NCBI GenBank assembly: GCA_963920575.1
Contig: OY986967.1
Span: 23,949,648-24,013,647 of the forward strand
Reading direction: 5' to 3'
DNA from: Narthecium ossifragum
Lineage: Eukaryota > Streptophyta > Magnoliopsida > Dioscoreales > Nartheciaceae
Length of the DNA stretch: 64,000 nt
Shown: positions 21,567-33,384 of the stretch, piece after piece
Numbering within the stretch: position 1 is the stretch's first letter
Layout of the letters: each line of letters begins with the position of its first letter
The notes under the pieces: model-generated
What the model was told of the DNA's origin: nothing
Databases searched by the model: none
Seen by the model: only the letters and a program-made list of their open reading frames with translations
Translations under genes and position numbers: made by a program

Positions 21567-23507
21567 TGCAGAGTATCTAAATATTGATTGTGAAGGCTGC
21601 CTTCCTCTCTGTGAATGTGATAAATGTGATAAAGGAGCCTCTGTTTTAATACGCTAATGATCCCTTGATTGTCGTTTGTATCTATTCTTAGAATTTATTT
21701 TCTTCATCTAATTTTTAGTTGAGAACAATGCGTTTGTTCTAAGTCATCCTTGGCAATGCGTACTTCATCTGGAATACTAAATTACTGGTTTGCAGTTTCT
21801 GTATGAATCAAGATGTTTGTAAGAGTTGTTCTGCAATGTTCTTAAACAGAGCTGGAACAAATTTTTATACATATATGTAGGCAGGAAGTATTATAGCAAA
21901 AGAATACAGTCTCCAAAGATTGGACCAAAGACTTCCACCCCAAAAGTTTAAATGCTTAGGCCCGTTGACTGACTAGGTTCCACACCTAAGTTTGACACTT
22001 TTCAGCTCAAGCCAAGTTCGATCCACAGAATTCGTATCATTCTGTTGCGTAATTGATGAAGATTTTACATTCAATCTGGTTTTAGTTTTCCATCCAAGCT
22101 GGTAATCAAAATCTATCTCAGGATATGAAAAAAAGAAAGAAAAAAACTCATTCAGAAAATCAGTCATGTAGCACATATCAATCAGAACCTGGAATCACCT
22201 ATAAAAATCATTGTTTATAGAACAACCAGACCTGTTTTATTTATAGACTACAAAAGACCATCCATATATTATAGGCAAGTATAAGATCATGTTACTTAAA
22301 CCCATGGAAAACTATATGGCGCCGTCTCAGGCAACTACAAATGACCAGTTTGGATTCCTCTACCTGAAATCATTTTTTTACAAACAGCCACATGAGATTC
22401 ATCACAGATATTACATTACACGTTGACATGCGTATATGTCACAAATTGATGTAGATGTCCAGCTGATTTACTCAGACTAGCAATATTAGTTAATTTCAGT
22501 CTTTCAGAACTGCCTGCTTGATACCTTCATTGCAATTTTGTAAAATAGAGGGATTGGAGCATTCGGGCAACTCCTTAGATTTGCTAGTATCTTCTAGTAT
22601 TACAGAATAAACAGAGCAGCACAAGTGTCCGCTACAAATCCCCATTTGAATTTATCCCTCCCTCAGACTTAATTGGAAGCTTGCATGTCCTCCATGAACA
22701 GGTAGTAGCATGCTAGACCATTCAAGTAACAAAGCTGATGCAGGACCAATTCCAGACCTGCTGAGCCCAAACCAGAGAGACTCCCTAGATGTTCAGGTCG
22801 TGTTCGAACTCCCTCAGTCCGACTCAGATCTCCGTACGACCATGGCCGTCGGATGGGCATAACTCTCGACCACAGTTTCCGATCGGGGCGTGTGACCAGC
22901 CATTTCGACCGGCTCGACGAGCTCCACAAGTCTCATCGGAGATCTTCGATCTCTTCATGACCGGGGCCTCCAAAGATCCATATTCCTTTTCTTGATGGCC
23001 TAAAAATTCATTTTAGTGTAAATCTTTCCTTTTTTAGCAGGTTATCGGTCTTTACTATTTTTAGCAAGCTTTCCTATTTCTAGCCGTTGTCTTCTTTCTT
23101 AATTTCGGGATTATTTCATTAGTAATTGGGCTTGAGTTTAATTCCTAATTTGAGTTCATCTGTAAGTTGGTCTCTCCTTATTCTATAAAAGGAGATGTAG
23201 GGCGTGTAATTAGGGGGATTTGATGAAGAAGAAAATATAGGGTTGTTTTCTCCTCTTGAGAATTCTGATTTTCTCTGCAATTGAGAGGATGGCCGTCTCT
23301 CCCGTTGAGAGGCTTCTTTCACGCTTACCCTACGTCAAAAACTAGAAAGATCTACCACATACTTGTTAGAGAACAAGGCATTAGGGAAAAAATATATAAG
23401 AACAAAGCTTCCATACATGAGAAACTACTGCAGCATTGTGCATATATGCCCAAGATGTGATGATCAGAAGAAACCCGTTGAACAGGAAATTCAGCTCTTC
23501 AAGTAAA
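21567..23507. repeat. Tandem duplication, copy 2, carrying a solo LTR
   Basis: It is the second copy of 20019 to about 21045. It is longer because of a 602-bp insertion at 22736-23337 plus small indels. Between the copies, 21100-21560, nothing recognisable is seen. Confidence 0.8.
22736..23337 (+). mobile_element. Solo LTR (family C)
   Basis: It starts TGATGCAGGACC and ends ACCCTACGTCA, with flanking repeats AAAGC (22731-22735) and AAAAC (23338-23342). The undisturbed tandem copy near 20870 shows the empty site GAAAGCTTGAAAGATC, which fixes both ends. A TATA-like CTATAAAAGG lies at about 23184. A reverse-orientation relative occurs at about 32930-33179. Confidence 0.85.
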
Positions 23508-24050
23508 TGGCATGGTTCCTACTATGTTAGATCGGTCGGTCGGAAAGTTGAAGGATCGGAATCGTAGGATCACATCGAGGATCTTAAGATCCAAGACAAA
23601 AATAAATAAGCAAATAATAAGATCAATATACTTATAGGTTACTGGGTTGGATGGAGCTTCAAAAACCTGGATCCCACCCACTATTACTACATGTTTTTGG
23701 ATCGGATTTAATCGCTAATGGATTGAGATCCTACAATTTTATCCGCTCCGAGTGGGATCAACTCAAGTGGAATTTGACGTCTTCCCGATTTTGGAGCTGA
23801 ACTAGATCCTTCATGTATATATTCAGATCGTAGGGTTGCGCGATTCCCGGTTCCCAATTTTAATAACAGTTAATTGGCATTTAGGTCTCTTACAATGAAA
23901 TATTTGCTCAGAAGGTTTGATACCTTTTTCTTAAAGCATTTAGGCCCTAATACCTTTTTTTATTACTAAGATGCTCTTCCAAGATTCCCAGCATATCTTT
24001 CCTTCCCAATGATTGTTCGTATTACAGTGACTGTTCGTATTCCCAGTGGA
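23508..24050. other. Intergenic, no gene seen
   Basis: Mixed AT-rich sequence. No ORF, repeat or RNA gene that I can support. Confidence 0.5.
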
Positions 24051-24059
24051 AATGAACTA

Positions 24060-24520
24060 TCAAAAAATCTGGAAAGTAACTACAAAAAAAACTGGAAAAT
24101 AACTAAAAAAAACTGGAAAGTAACTACCAAAAATAGCAAAATTGTGGTGAAAAGTAACTCTTCTTTGGCGTCGAAAATAACAAAATTGTGGCGGAAAATT
24201 ACTTTCCAGTTTTTTTTCGTAGTTACTTTCCAATTGTTTTTTGTAGTTACTTTCCAGTTTTTTTGGAGGAAATTCACTTTCCTATTTTTTGGTAGTTACT
24301 TTCCGCCATAATTTTGGTATTTTTGGAGGTTACTTTTCATTTTTTTGGAAAATAATTTGTAACAATTATGAAAATCATGGTAAGTTACTTTCCACTTTTT
24401 TGCAATTGTAAAAGTTATTTTCCATGTGTACAAGCTACATTTGTACAAGTTACTTTCCATGTACAAGTTCTTTTCCACTATTTTTGCAATTGTACAAATT
24501 ACTTTGCATGTATATAATTT
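24060..24520. repeat. Fold-back region built from GGAAAGTAACTAC / GTAGTTACTTTCC units
   Basis: The left part (24070-24190) repeats GGAAAGTAACTAC-type words. The right part (24195-24520) repeats the reverse complement, GTAGTTACTTTCCA, separated by T-rich spacers. The two halves can pair, with a turn near 24190. Confidence 0.75.
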
Positions 24521-24585
24521 ACTTTTCAAAAATAAAAAAAATAAAATAAAAATAAGGCGTCACTATGAGATTGGCAACAGGGAAG

Positions 24586-24784
24586 ACTTGATCGACAACG
24601 AGGAGCCCGGGAAGACTGGATTGGCGATGGGGGAGCGTGGATCGGCGACGGGGCAGTCTGGATCGATGACGAGGAGACTGGATCGGCGACAGGGAAGCTT
24701 GGATCGATGACGGAGCAGCCTGGATCGGCGACGAGGAGACTGGATCGGCGGCAGGGAAGCTTGGATCGGCGCCGGGGAAGCCTA
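24586..24784 (+). repeat. Minisatellite, unit about 21 bp (GGATCGGCGACGGGGAAGCTT-type)
   Basis: About nine imperfect units, each starting GGATCGG or GGATCGA. The unit length is mostly 21 with some 20-bp units. The array ends directly at the start of the partial NLR copy. Confidence 0.85.
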
Positions 24785-25071
24785 GACAAAGCTTCTGAAC
24801 TGTTCTGGAAGAAGGTTTTACAGAATGATGCTAGCAAGGTCCCTCCTAAAGAGCTAGAGAAAATGGGGAATGATATTCTTCGCAAATGTGGAGGTTTGCC
24901 GCTGGCTATAGACACCATTGGCAGTCTGATGTCCATGATAGAGAAAAACGAATTGGCATGGAAAAGGGTTTATGATCAGCTTAACTGGTATATAGATAAC
25001 AATGCAGAGCTTGGTAACTTGAAAAGCATTTTGAATGTTAGCTATCACCGAATGCCAAGATATCTCCAGAA
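24785..25071 (+). pseudogene. Partial NB-ARC copy of the NLR at 15822-18643
   Basis: It encodes KASELFWKKVLQNDASKVPP through GLPLA to MPRYLQK, matching residues 186-279 of the upstream NLR second frame with few changes. It starts exactly at GACAAAGCTTCTGAACTGTT (16842 in the donor) and ends after AGATATCTCCAGA, then a stop follows. The open frame begins inside the minisatellite (about 24707), so it makes a 126-residue chimera of RRQGSLD-type repeats and an NB-ARC fragment. P-loop, kinase 2, MHD and LRRs are absent. Confidence 0.9.
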
Positions 25072-25613
25072 GACTGCTACTAACTAGCCAATTTATTGAC
25101 CTTTCGAGTCACAAGGTAAATTACACTACTTAAATGGATTAATGTCATATTTTACGTCACAACATGCTAAATTTCACAATTAATTCTGTGGTTATTATTC
25201 TAATAATATCATATTTCTCGCTGGAGTTGACTGATTTCAAAAATACCATTTCGTCAACTTAGCAGTCTTAATCATAATGTCCTGTGTAATTGGTAGTTGC
25301 TTTATTCAGTAAGTCTCTTTGCTGGCCTTCTTATTATTATTATTAGTTGAGAATAATTAATTGAGGAGAATCATCATTTGGTCTGTGGATTGTCATAATC
25401 GTGACAGTGTTGAAGATGACAGCAAAGCTATATATGATCAATTAAATCTATATCGAGCGAGCTGAAAAGTATAATTAATTTGCATAATTACTTCTTTTGA
25501 TATCTTATCTTCTTCATTTTTTGAGAAGAAAGAGGGGTGTAAACCCCTAAATGCATTCAAAGCGAGAAACTTCTCCTTTGAGTTAGATGTATCAATGGCA
25601 TACTTTAGCCGAG

Positions 25614-25843
25614 TCCTGTTTGGATGCTACTGTTTCTCCATACTATCATTATACCAATGGATGAGATCTGTTTAGATCTGATTCAACGGTTGATACCATT
25701 AGCGTCAGAATCCCGGTCAACATTTTATTAATGATATGAACTGTTGGGTAGATCTCATCCATTGATATGATGATAGTATATTGGATAGATCTCATCCATT
25801 GGTATGATGATAATATGGAGGAAACGGTAGTACCCAAACAGGA
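25614..25843. mobile_element. MITE with about 55-bp terminal inverted repeats
   Basis: The left end TCCTGTTTGGATGCTAC and the right end (reverse complement TCCTGTTTGGGTACTAC) are inverted repeats that run on through ATACCAATGGATGAGATCT. Inside, a 37-bp phrase around GATCTCATCCATTG is duplicated. I could not settle a target-site duplication. Confidence 0.75.
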
Positions 25844-26066
25844 TTAGACTTAGCTGGTCTGATATAGCTATGTTCTTTTCTTAAAGACACTTGTGGCCTT
25901 AGCTTGTGATGGGGTTTTCAAAGGTTGTTTTCAGATATATGCATCAAGACCTGTTTGCTCGAGCTGATGTTGGGTCGAACTCAAAAGTGAGAGAGAGATC
26001 ATGGTGTTGAGATGTGGAACCTAATCACTCACCGGATTATGTTACGGACCCGACCATACAGCGCTG

Positions 26067-26276
26067 CGCAAAGAGCTCCGGTGAGTAGCGGCCAAAGAGG
26101 GCATCGATGAGCTCTGGGGCGGCGCCATCACAGATGGCTTCGAAGCAGCCGACGGAGTCTAAAGCGTTCATGACCTCGGTGCGTGCATCGTTCCATGCAT
26201 CGCCGGAGGGGTGGTCAGGGTTGAGACTGGAGAGGTTGATCTTAGGGAGCTGGAGGAAATCACTTTCAGACCTCAT
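26067..26276 (-). pseudogene. 2-oxoglutarate dioxygenase, 5' part of exon 1 only
   Basis: The frame opens at 26276 and reads LPKINLSSLNPDHPSGDAWN, then EVMNALDSVGCFEAICDG and RYSPELFA, matching the first 70 residues of the intact gene at 57648-59694. After ELFA homology stops (26066). The Fe(II) and 2-oxoglutarate binding residues lie in later exons, which are absent, so this is a dead fragment. 26280-27240 holds no other gene that I can recognise. Confidence 0.85.
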
Positions 26277-27244
26277 CTATTTCTCTTCAATCTTCAAGCT
26301 AGTTGCTCTTCTTTTGCTGCATGCTGGACTATTTGTCCTGCATCGCCGAAATAAACCGCTCTTTTGCACGGTTTTATTAGCCTGGCAAAAAGCTAATGGC
26401 GAGCACTTTGAGACCCTCCATTTCAAATGAGCGGCCATGATTTTGACCCTTTTAATCGCACGGCCCAAATGGGCAGTTTATTTCCTGCATTCGCCGAACC
26501 CCTGTCTGACTAATTATGCACCTCATGTGTCACAAAAAGAGTTCAGTTTGACCTCATGCATATCAAGGCTTCCCTCTTACAATCATGCCAAGGACCTAGA
26601 TTGTTTTGAATCTCATCCAAATGCTTTATTGATTATTATGTGCTAAAAAGATTTGAGCCTTTGGATTTGTATGATGGTACGAGGGAAGCCGGGCATTAAA
26701 CTAAACTCTAGGTTTTACTGGTCATCATGATATGGTGCATATGATATCATGCAATTGGCAGTTGATTAATTTGATTTGCAAGCTTCTTTGCCCAACTACT
26801 TGTCGTTAATCAAGGAGAATAACTGCAGGAGACTAACTACGGTATCGCTTACTTTGTGGAAAAAGCATAATCATGGGACGTCAATGATTAACGCAGAGAT
26901 TAGATTTATGAATAATAAGTAAGATATCGAGTGAGCTCAGCCCCAGGCTGACGTACTTGAACTGCAATTAAGCTGGGCAGTCACAAGTTGCTGAAAAATA
27001 TGATTTGGATGCCTTCTCCCCCTTAATCTTATCAACATTTCAATATCCTATATATGGAGTCATATTCTTTAGTAAGAGATTCTTTGCAAATTTCTTAGCA
27101 GCACAAGCTAGCTGTTCATAGAATATATCATCAATTTGGTCGTGTATATATATGTAAATATGAAATATTTAGTGGCATATATGCAGATTAGGATCTTTTG
27201 AATGACAAAATATCCGCTGTTATCATAATTATTGCTTTATCGTT

Positions 27245-27690
27245 TTACTTGTGCTCACAACTTTGTTTATGGTAGTACCTGATCTCTCTAAGTCTTCATC
27301 CCAAGAGGAAATTAAATGGCAAAAGAGCTTTGCTTTGCTGGGTTCACTCTTTGGTCTATTTGGTCTGCACGGAATGACAGAACTTTTAATGGAGTTGCTG
27401 CGGATGTTGATGTTCTTTCTTTGTATATTAGAAGAACGGTATTTAACGTACATTGGAGACTTTGTTATATGTTTGATCCGGCGACATCTCAAAGCAGCAG
27501 AGGAGTGGATGAGTGCTTCTGTGCGGTTTTGGTTTATGCTTCTTTCTCTTCTCCTTCAACTCATTCTGGTCTTGGTGTGATTCTTTTTTCTGCTGTCAGA
27601 ATGGTATGGGCTGCAGTTTCTGAAATTTTATTCTGGATATGAAGCCGAGTTTTTAGCTATCCGGCGGGGTTCCATTTATAGGTAATTGGT
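27245..27690 (+). mobile_element. LINE fragment (region before and into RNase H)
   Basis: Frames at 27316 and nearby read FTLWSIWSARNDRTFNGV and IRRTVFNVHW, the linker typical of plant LINE ORF2. They continue, after frameshifts, to a SGYEAEFLAIRRG-like RNase H motif at about 27630-27670. No poly(A) is found. It is degenerate. Confidence 0.65.
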
Positions 27691-27933
27691 GTTTACACTA
27701 CTTTAATAAAACTTATTAACTTGTACATAACCTTCATCTTATTTAATGTGTTTACACCATTTTAAGGAAGTTATGGTTAATTATGATTTTTTGATAACTA
27801 AAATTCCCGGTCTTATTCCCACATCCTAATTACCGGATGCCTTCTTCCCTCTCACGACGAACGCCGTCGGCTCTCACAACACGGAGGAAGGCTGCCGGCT
27901 CGAGTTTCGGAATACGGGATCTCCACGAATCAG

Positions 27934-28303
27934 TATGGGTGAGCAAAACCGAACCGAAAAACCGTTCGGTTCGGTTCGGTTTTTTTTGGTCAAAAATTCG
28001 GTACTCGGTTCAGTTTCGGTTTTTATTTTTAAAATTCGGTAAATACCTAAATACCGAAATTTTTAAAGTTATATACCTTATTTAGATTCAGTTTTATATT
28101 GTAGAGAAAAAAAACTACGAATTATTTCGGGTTTTTTTTCGGTTCGGTTCTGTTTTTGCATGAATTCCCTTCGGTTCTATATTTAAATTAGTGTACCGAA
28201 TTAATTCGGTTCAATTTTATGCACTAATTTGGTTCGGCTCGGTTTTTAAATTAGTGTGCCGAAAAAATTTTGGTATTCGGTATTTACCGAATACTCACCC
28301 CTA
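27934..28303. mobile_element. Non-autonomous hAT element rich in CGGTTCGGTT
   Basis: The termini TATGGGTGAG and (reverse complement) TAGGGGTGAG are inverted repeats, flanked by a perfect 8-bp duplication CGAATCAG at 27926-27933 and 28304-28311, the hAT length. The inside is largely self-complementary (CCGAACCG and CGGTTCGG words), so the 370-bp element can fold on itself. Confidence 0.85.
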
Positions 28304-29400
28304 CGAATCAGCCCGGCGAGAGCGACGGGGGAGAGGAGGCGGATGAGGAGGAGCTTGAGCGGTCTCTTCTCTACTTCCCGGGATCTCACGCCCTTCGCAC
28401 GTTTCGGCGCATGACGAAGAGAGGAGTGGATCTAGAGGGTATGGATGCTACACGTTTGGAGATTTAAGTGAGAAAGCTCGAGAGCTATGGAGGTCAGAGG
28501 ACGGGGGGATGGTGATGTTGGGCACTACGGAGAGGGAGAAGAGGCCTAGGATTAAGAGGTTGACAAGGAGAAGGTTCAAGGAGAAGGTTCTGACAGTCGT
28601 TGACGCCGGTGAAGGAGGTCAGGGGTGACTGGGGAGTCCATCCACTTGTTCGGATCAAGGTGACGGGCGGCGAAGACAGTGGATTTGGCGAGGTCGGCGA
28701 CGGTGTGCTTGGAGGAAGAGGTTGACAAATCTCCATCCTCCTCGATCTCCTAAATCCCCATATCTGACCTCTTCGTCACCCCACGACTCTTCCCCGATGT
28801 ATTCCTGGTGAGATCTGGTGGTCCTCAGCCTCTGTGATGTTGTATCCAGAGGTGTAAAGAGTAGGATAGAGGAAAAAGAAAAGAGAAAAATAAAAAATGA
28901 AAAAGAGAAAAGTGAAGTTGGGAGCTCGTCATCGGCTAAGACCAGTATAGGAGGGATAACATGGACATTAGGAAATGATTCCGATGGCTAATCGACAAGA
29001 ATGGCGGCGGAGACGGCGGATTGAAGGAGAAAAAAAGTAAAGAGAAACGAGATAAGATAAAAGATATAAGAGAAAAGAGAAAATTGGTAAGGGAATCCGA
29101 CGGGTGAGGTTAGCCAGAGGTGGATCACCAGCGAGTAGGCCTCATCGATGGTTTGGATAAGTGGAGAAGATGTCGTGGGTGGTTGGGAAGTCCATCCACC
29201 GGGTCGGATCGAGGCGATAGGCTGCGGAGATGGCTGATCCAGCAATGTTGGCGGTGGCGGTGCTTCGAGGATGATGTCGCTGGATCAGTCCGGATCTCGT
29301 TGGAAAATAGAGTGGACCGAACGTGAGGTGATGAGGATGTCATATTAGGTTTTGTTTGGGGTTTTGAGAGCCGGAGGTGATGGTTTAGGACGGTGACGGT
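28304..29400. other. Purine-rich GC-biased stretch, no gene assigned
   Basis: Sequence on either side of the hAT element (27837-27933 and 28304-28467) forms an open frame when the element is skipped, ending LEGMDATRLEI at 28465. I do not recognise it. The rest is GGTGATG/GAGGAGG-rich low-complexity DNA with frames on both strands that look accidental. Confidence 0.4.
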
Positions 29401-29404
29401 GCCT

Positions 29405-30370
29405 AGTCTATAGTGAAATTAAATAGACCCCACAGATTACTCGAAATACGTGGAAGCAGATATATGAAATAAATCAAACATGCACAAGAAGGAAGACACA
29501 CGATTTTTAACGTGGAAAAACCCTCACGGGAAAAAACCACGGGTCCAACGCAGGACCAGGCGAAACCAATCCACTAAAAACCAAGCGTACCGTTTACACA
29601 AGTTATGACGATCTCACTGTACCGACTCCTCGCGTACACATGTCGTCCTGGAACTTACTCGACTCCTCGAAGCACGGTCCGCAACTCTTGTTTTCTTGAT
29701 GAATCGCCTCCACACGATCTTCAACTGTTCTTCTCTCTCTTCCACGGCTCTCTCTCTCCTCCGCAGCTCTCTCTGTCTCCTCTCTGTTTATTCTCTCTCC
29801 CGCACAGTCTCTTCTCTCATCTCTCTCTGTTCTTCCACAACAAAGTCAACGCTGCCACCTCCCTCTTCTTCCTTTTCTTACTCTCTATCTGCTACACCAC
29901 CTCTTCACTCCACAAATCCGTGGCTCTCTCTCTTCCCGGTTTCTTCTCTGTTTCTTCTCAATTTTCTCTCTATTTCTCCCTGCCGCCACTCTTCTCTACT
30001 CTCCTCTCCAATCTATTCCTCTTCCACACAACCGGTCAACATCTCTCAAATCTTTTCCTCTCCCACACAACCGGTCAACATCTCTCAAATCTTTTTCTCT
30101 TCCACGTACGGCCCACTCTCTTCTCTAAGCTTTCCGCACAGATCTCCTCTCTCAATCTTTTCGGCTGCACTCTCTCTTCTCAGATCTCTGGCCGCTCTCT
30201 CTCCTCTCTTCTTTGACCGTTCTACATCATCTCTCTGGCAGCCGAGCCCCACTCTTCTGTTCTTGATTTTTCCGTGGCAATCAAGCTCTCTACTCTCTTT
30301 TTCCGTGGCAGCCGCCCCTCTTCCGTATGCAGCGCCCCTTTATATATGCACAGGTAGCAACTAGGTTATT
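29405..30370 (-). mobile_element. Probable copia-like LTR remnant
   Basis: It contains CACGATTTTTAACGTGGAAA and CACGGGAAAAAACC, phrases common close to the end of copia LTRs read from the minus strand. A long CTCTCT-rich tract (29730-30240) gives spurious Ser/Leu-rich frames. The phrase CCGGTCAACATCTCTCAAATC occurs twice, at about 30030 and 30072. Boundaries are not resolved. Confidence 0.4.
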
Positions 30371-30594
30371 TATCTAGGCTGTCCGATTCCGCTTCTCTCC
30401 AATCCAACGGCAGTGATTAAACTTTGTCATTAACTTGATCTGACTTGAGCCAAATTGATCCCACTTGATCCAATTTATCTTCAATTAGTCTTGTATGAAC
30501 CATAATACAAATCTAATTAATTTCAAGATTAAATCAACAAAATTGCCAATAAATATGGAATCTAGACATGATTCCTTACATATAGATTCAGGAG

Positions 30595-30815
30595 GTTTCG
30601 AGAAAGAGGAGAACGACGTCGGCGTTGTGACAGTGAATGTGGTGATTAGCGGTGATAGACGGTCGTGGAGATCCGGCCCCGACGAAGACAATGGTGACGA
30701 CGACGACAACCACACGATCTGGGAAGAGGAGAATGGCGTCAAAGTTGTGGCAGCGAATGGGATGATGAGCGGTGATGACGGCGGCATGGAGATCCAGCCC
30801 TGACGACGACGACGA
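30595..30815. repeat. Two-copy repeat of about 120 bp (GAGGAGAAYGRCGTC...)
   Basis: The first copy starts at about 30607 (AGAGGAGAACGACGTCGGCG) and the second at about 30725 (AGAGGAGAATGGCGTCAAAG). Both include GGTGAT..GGCGG-like and GGAGATCC words. Frames through it are low complexity. Confidence 0.6.
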
Positions 30816-31069
30816 TGATGACGCGATTCTTATGGGCGTTCTTTAGTAGTAGGTTATGAATAGGAGGGTATATGTGTATTTTGTAGTGTAAAATGGTGTT
30901 AAGGCCCCAAATCTTATGTCTTTTAATGTGATAAGAGCAGATGGTGCTGAAGCCCGTTCCCCCTTTACTTTAAGAGTAGTGATTCGGGTCCTCTCAAAAG
31001 ATGTAGCACCGATCCACCATTATGTGGGGATGCTAAATTGGTGCCACTTGTTTCCAATCAAAACACACT

Positions 31070-31255
31070 CTTTTTACATATATTAAACACATATGCACAT
31101 ACATACAATTAATACATAGATATACTTTCATATACATGTATATTATTATACATACATACATATTAACAATATATAATGTATATATTACATACAGGAATAT
31201 TAGATATCTACATATATATGTATTTACGTATATCTTGTATGCATATGTATAGATG
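31070..31255. repeat. AT-rich TACATA/TATATG microsatellite-like tract
   Basis: Degenerate ACATAC, ATATAT and TATGCATA words. No gene. Confidence 0.6.
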
Positions 31256-31294
31256 GTCGTTGTTATTGGCCGGCGGCATTGTCTACCTTACTTA

Positions 31295-31545
31295 GGCTCC
31301 GTTTGGTCATGCATTGTGTTTTTTATGATTGTGGTGAGTTTGTAAACTGTGGTGAGGTGCGATGCGGTAACGGCTCAAAAACGGTTTGACTTAGCACGTT
31401 AATATTAACATGTGATAGAAAAGTGTGTTCATGTAATTTCTTGCTTGGGTGTATGTTTATTTTCACACGTATAGTGCAAAGTATTGGTTTGTCATTTAGT
31501 TTCTGTATTTGTTACGTCACAAACAAAGCGTGGCCAAATGGAAAC
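31295..31545. mobile_element. Small TIR element (MITE)
   Basis: The left end GGCTCCGTTTGGTCATGC and the right end (reverse complement GTTTCCATTTGGCCACGC) are imperfect inverted repeats. A 5-bp repeat ACTTA flanks both sides (31290-31294, 31546-31550). 31550-32650 holds AT-rich sequence without a recognisable gene. Confidence 0.55.
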
Positions 31546-32654
31546 ACTTATAAACTGCTCCGTCTCTGACGTAGTTTTGATATGGTCCCTACCAGTCCAC
31601 AATTATTCTCAAAAATGATTTTTATGAACACGGCTACGTTCGGTCATAGAAAAACATTTTTAGGGAGCACGAACACGCATCCAAATGGAAGTGAACTCAG
31701 AGATGTTTGGTCCGTTTCGAAATCTCCGTCTTTAGATTTGTACATAGACTTTGTAGATCACGCAAAACTCTATTGCTAGAATGGCAAGAAGTCACGGATG
31801 ACGTCGATCTTGGTCTTTGCTCCTGGATCTCGTTCGGTTTGTGTAGTATTGTTTTGTTCGTCTCCCTGTAACCCTTCTCGGTCTGTCTGGGCTTAACTTT
31901 TCAAAAAAGACAAAAAGCAGTCGGTGACATAATCCAAGATAGCTAATCCAAATCCAAACAACAATCGAAATAATCACTTTCTTATAAATGTAAAAAAAAA
32001 AATTGAGGTTACGTCGGGTAATAAAATTAGTTTCTAAGATAACTACATTATATTTTTTTTATATGAACATATTCACCGTCAATACCCGCCAAATTCATGA
32101 TATATTTTCATACTTCAATCTTCATAGGCAATTATAATTTAACTAAAATAAAAAATATATCATGATTTAAAATATGGGAAGTGAGAGTACAAAATTAAGT
32201 AAAACTCTCCCACTCCATTATATTTTAACGCCATGAAAGTGGCTTATTTCATGAACAGTTCATGGAGATTAACTTGAATATATCAGAATATATCATGGTT
32301 TTGGTGACTTATTTGAAAACTAGGTGGGCCCCCATGCCACCTAACAGGGTAAACACTGGGTCAATGGGTTGATTGATTGCATTAGTATATAGATTAGATA
32401 TTACTGCATGAATTAAATCAATCTAATAAGGGGAATAATGCATAACTGATTTTACTCCTTATATATGAAAATATAGAAATATAATGGTATATACGTAAAT
32501 TAAGATCTTTTGAGTGGTATATTCGTAAAATACGTCAACTTTTTAAAGTGTTATTGGTGTACGTATCAACCTAAAAATGTTTTCCATTCACACTAAAAAA
32601 AGCACAATAAATTTATTAATAACAATAATACTAATAAGAAAACACTTTGGCAAC

Positions 32655-33179
32655 TAAAGTGTATGACTGGCGCAGTGTGAGCGTGAAGGTGTATTAATCC
32701 AAAAACTCCTCAAAAATAAACCCTAGATCCTCTTTTATAGATTAAGGAGAGACCTACTTACAGATGAACTAAAACTGCCTAAAGATAAGATTAAATCACA
32801 ATCAAACTATTAATCAAACTACTAAAATTGGAAAAAGACCTAGTTAGGACAAAACTACCAAAAACGGAAAGTTTTTAATAAAACTGAATTTTCGGACATC
32901 AGAAAAAAGAATTTGGGCTCGGAACGCCTTGGATCATGGGGAGATATTTGATCTCCGATGACTCTTGTAGTCTTGTAGAGCTCGCCGAGCTTGTCGATTC
33001 GACATCTCATACGCCCCGATCGGACACCGTGATCAAAAGTTATGCCATCCGACGATCACGGTCGTCCGGAGACCTAATTCGGACTGAGGAAAACTGGGTT
33101 CACTCCGATCGCCTTGGGTGTCCCGCTAGTTCAGCCTCATTTGTTGGTTCATCATGTTCAGTTTCTCGATCCACATCAA
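32655..33179 (-). mobile_element. LTR of family C, reverse orientation, diverged
   Basis: Segment 32930-33110 matches the reverse complement of 22789-22960, with shared phrases CGCCCCGATCGGA and AGTTATGCC. It ends ...CCACATCA at 33179. The left boundary is an estimate. Confidence 0.6.
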
Positions 33180-33384
33180 TGACCCTTACGGGAGTCCCTG
33201 ACTTTGATTAATTCTTGATGGTGATGCACCTTGGATGAAAGCAGCCCCAGCTTAAAACAAATAATATTCGCTTGCAGCACCCGGACTGCGCCCAAAATCC
33301 AACCTTTGTAGATATTTTTTTTTTTTAATCTATTCATTCTATGGCAAAACCCTGAGATATGGTATCTAAGCACACCTGGATCAG

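Noticed and set aside
24586..24784. CRISPR-like array
   Set aside because: Units are contiguous with no unique spacers, in a plant nuclear sequence; it is a minisatellite.
29605..30364. Two long Ser/Leu-rich frames of over 200 codons
   Set aside because: Overlapping frames through a CTCTCT-rich tract in a probable LTR; no domain and no codon bias.
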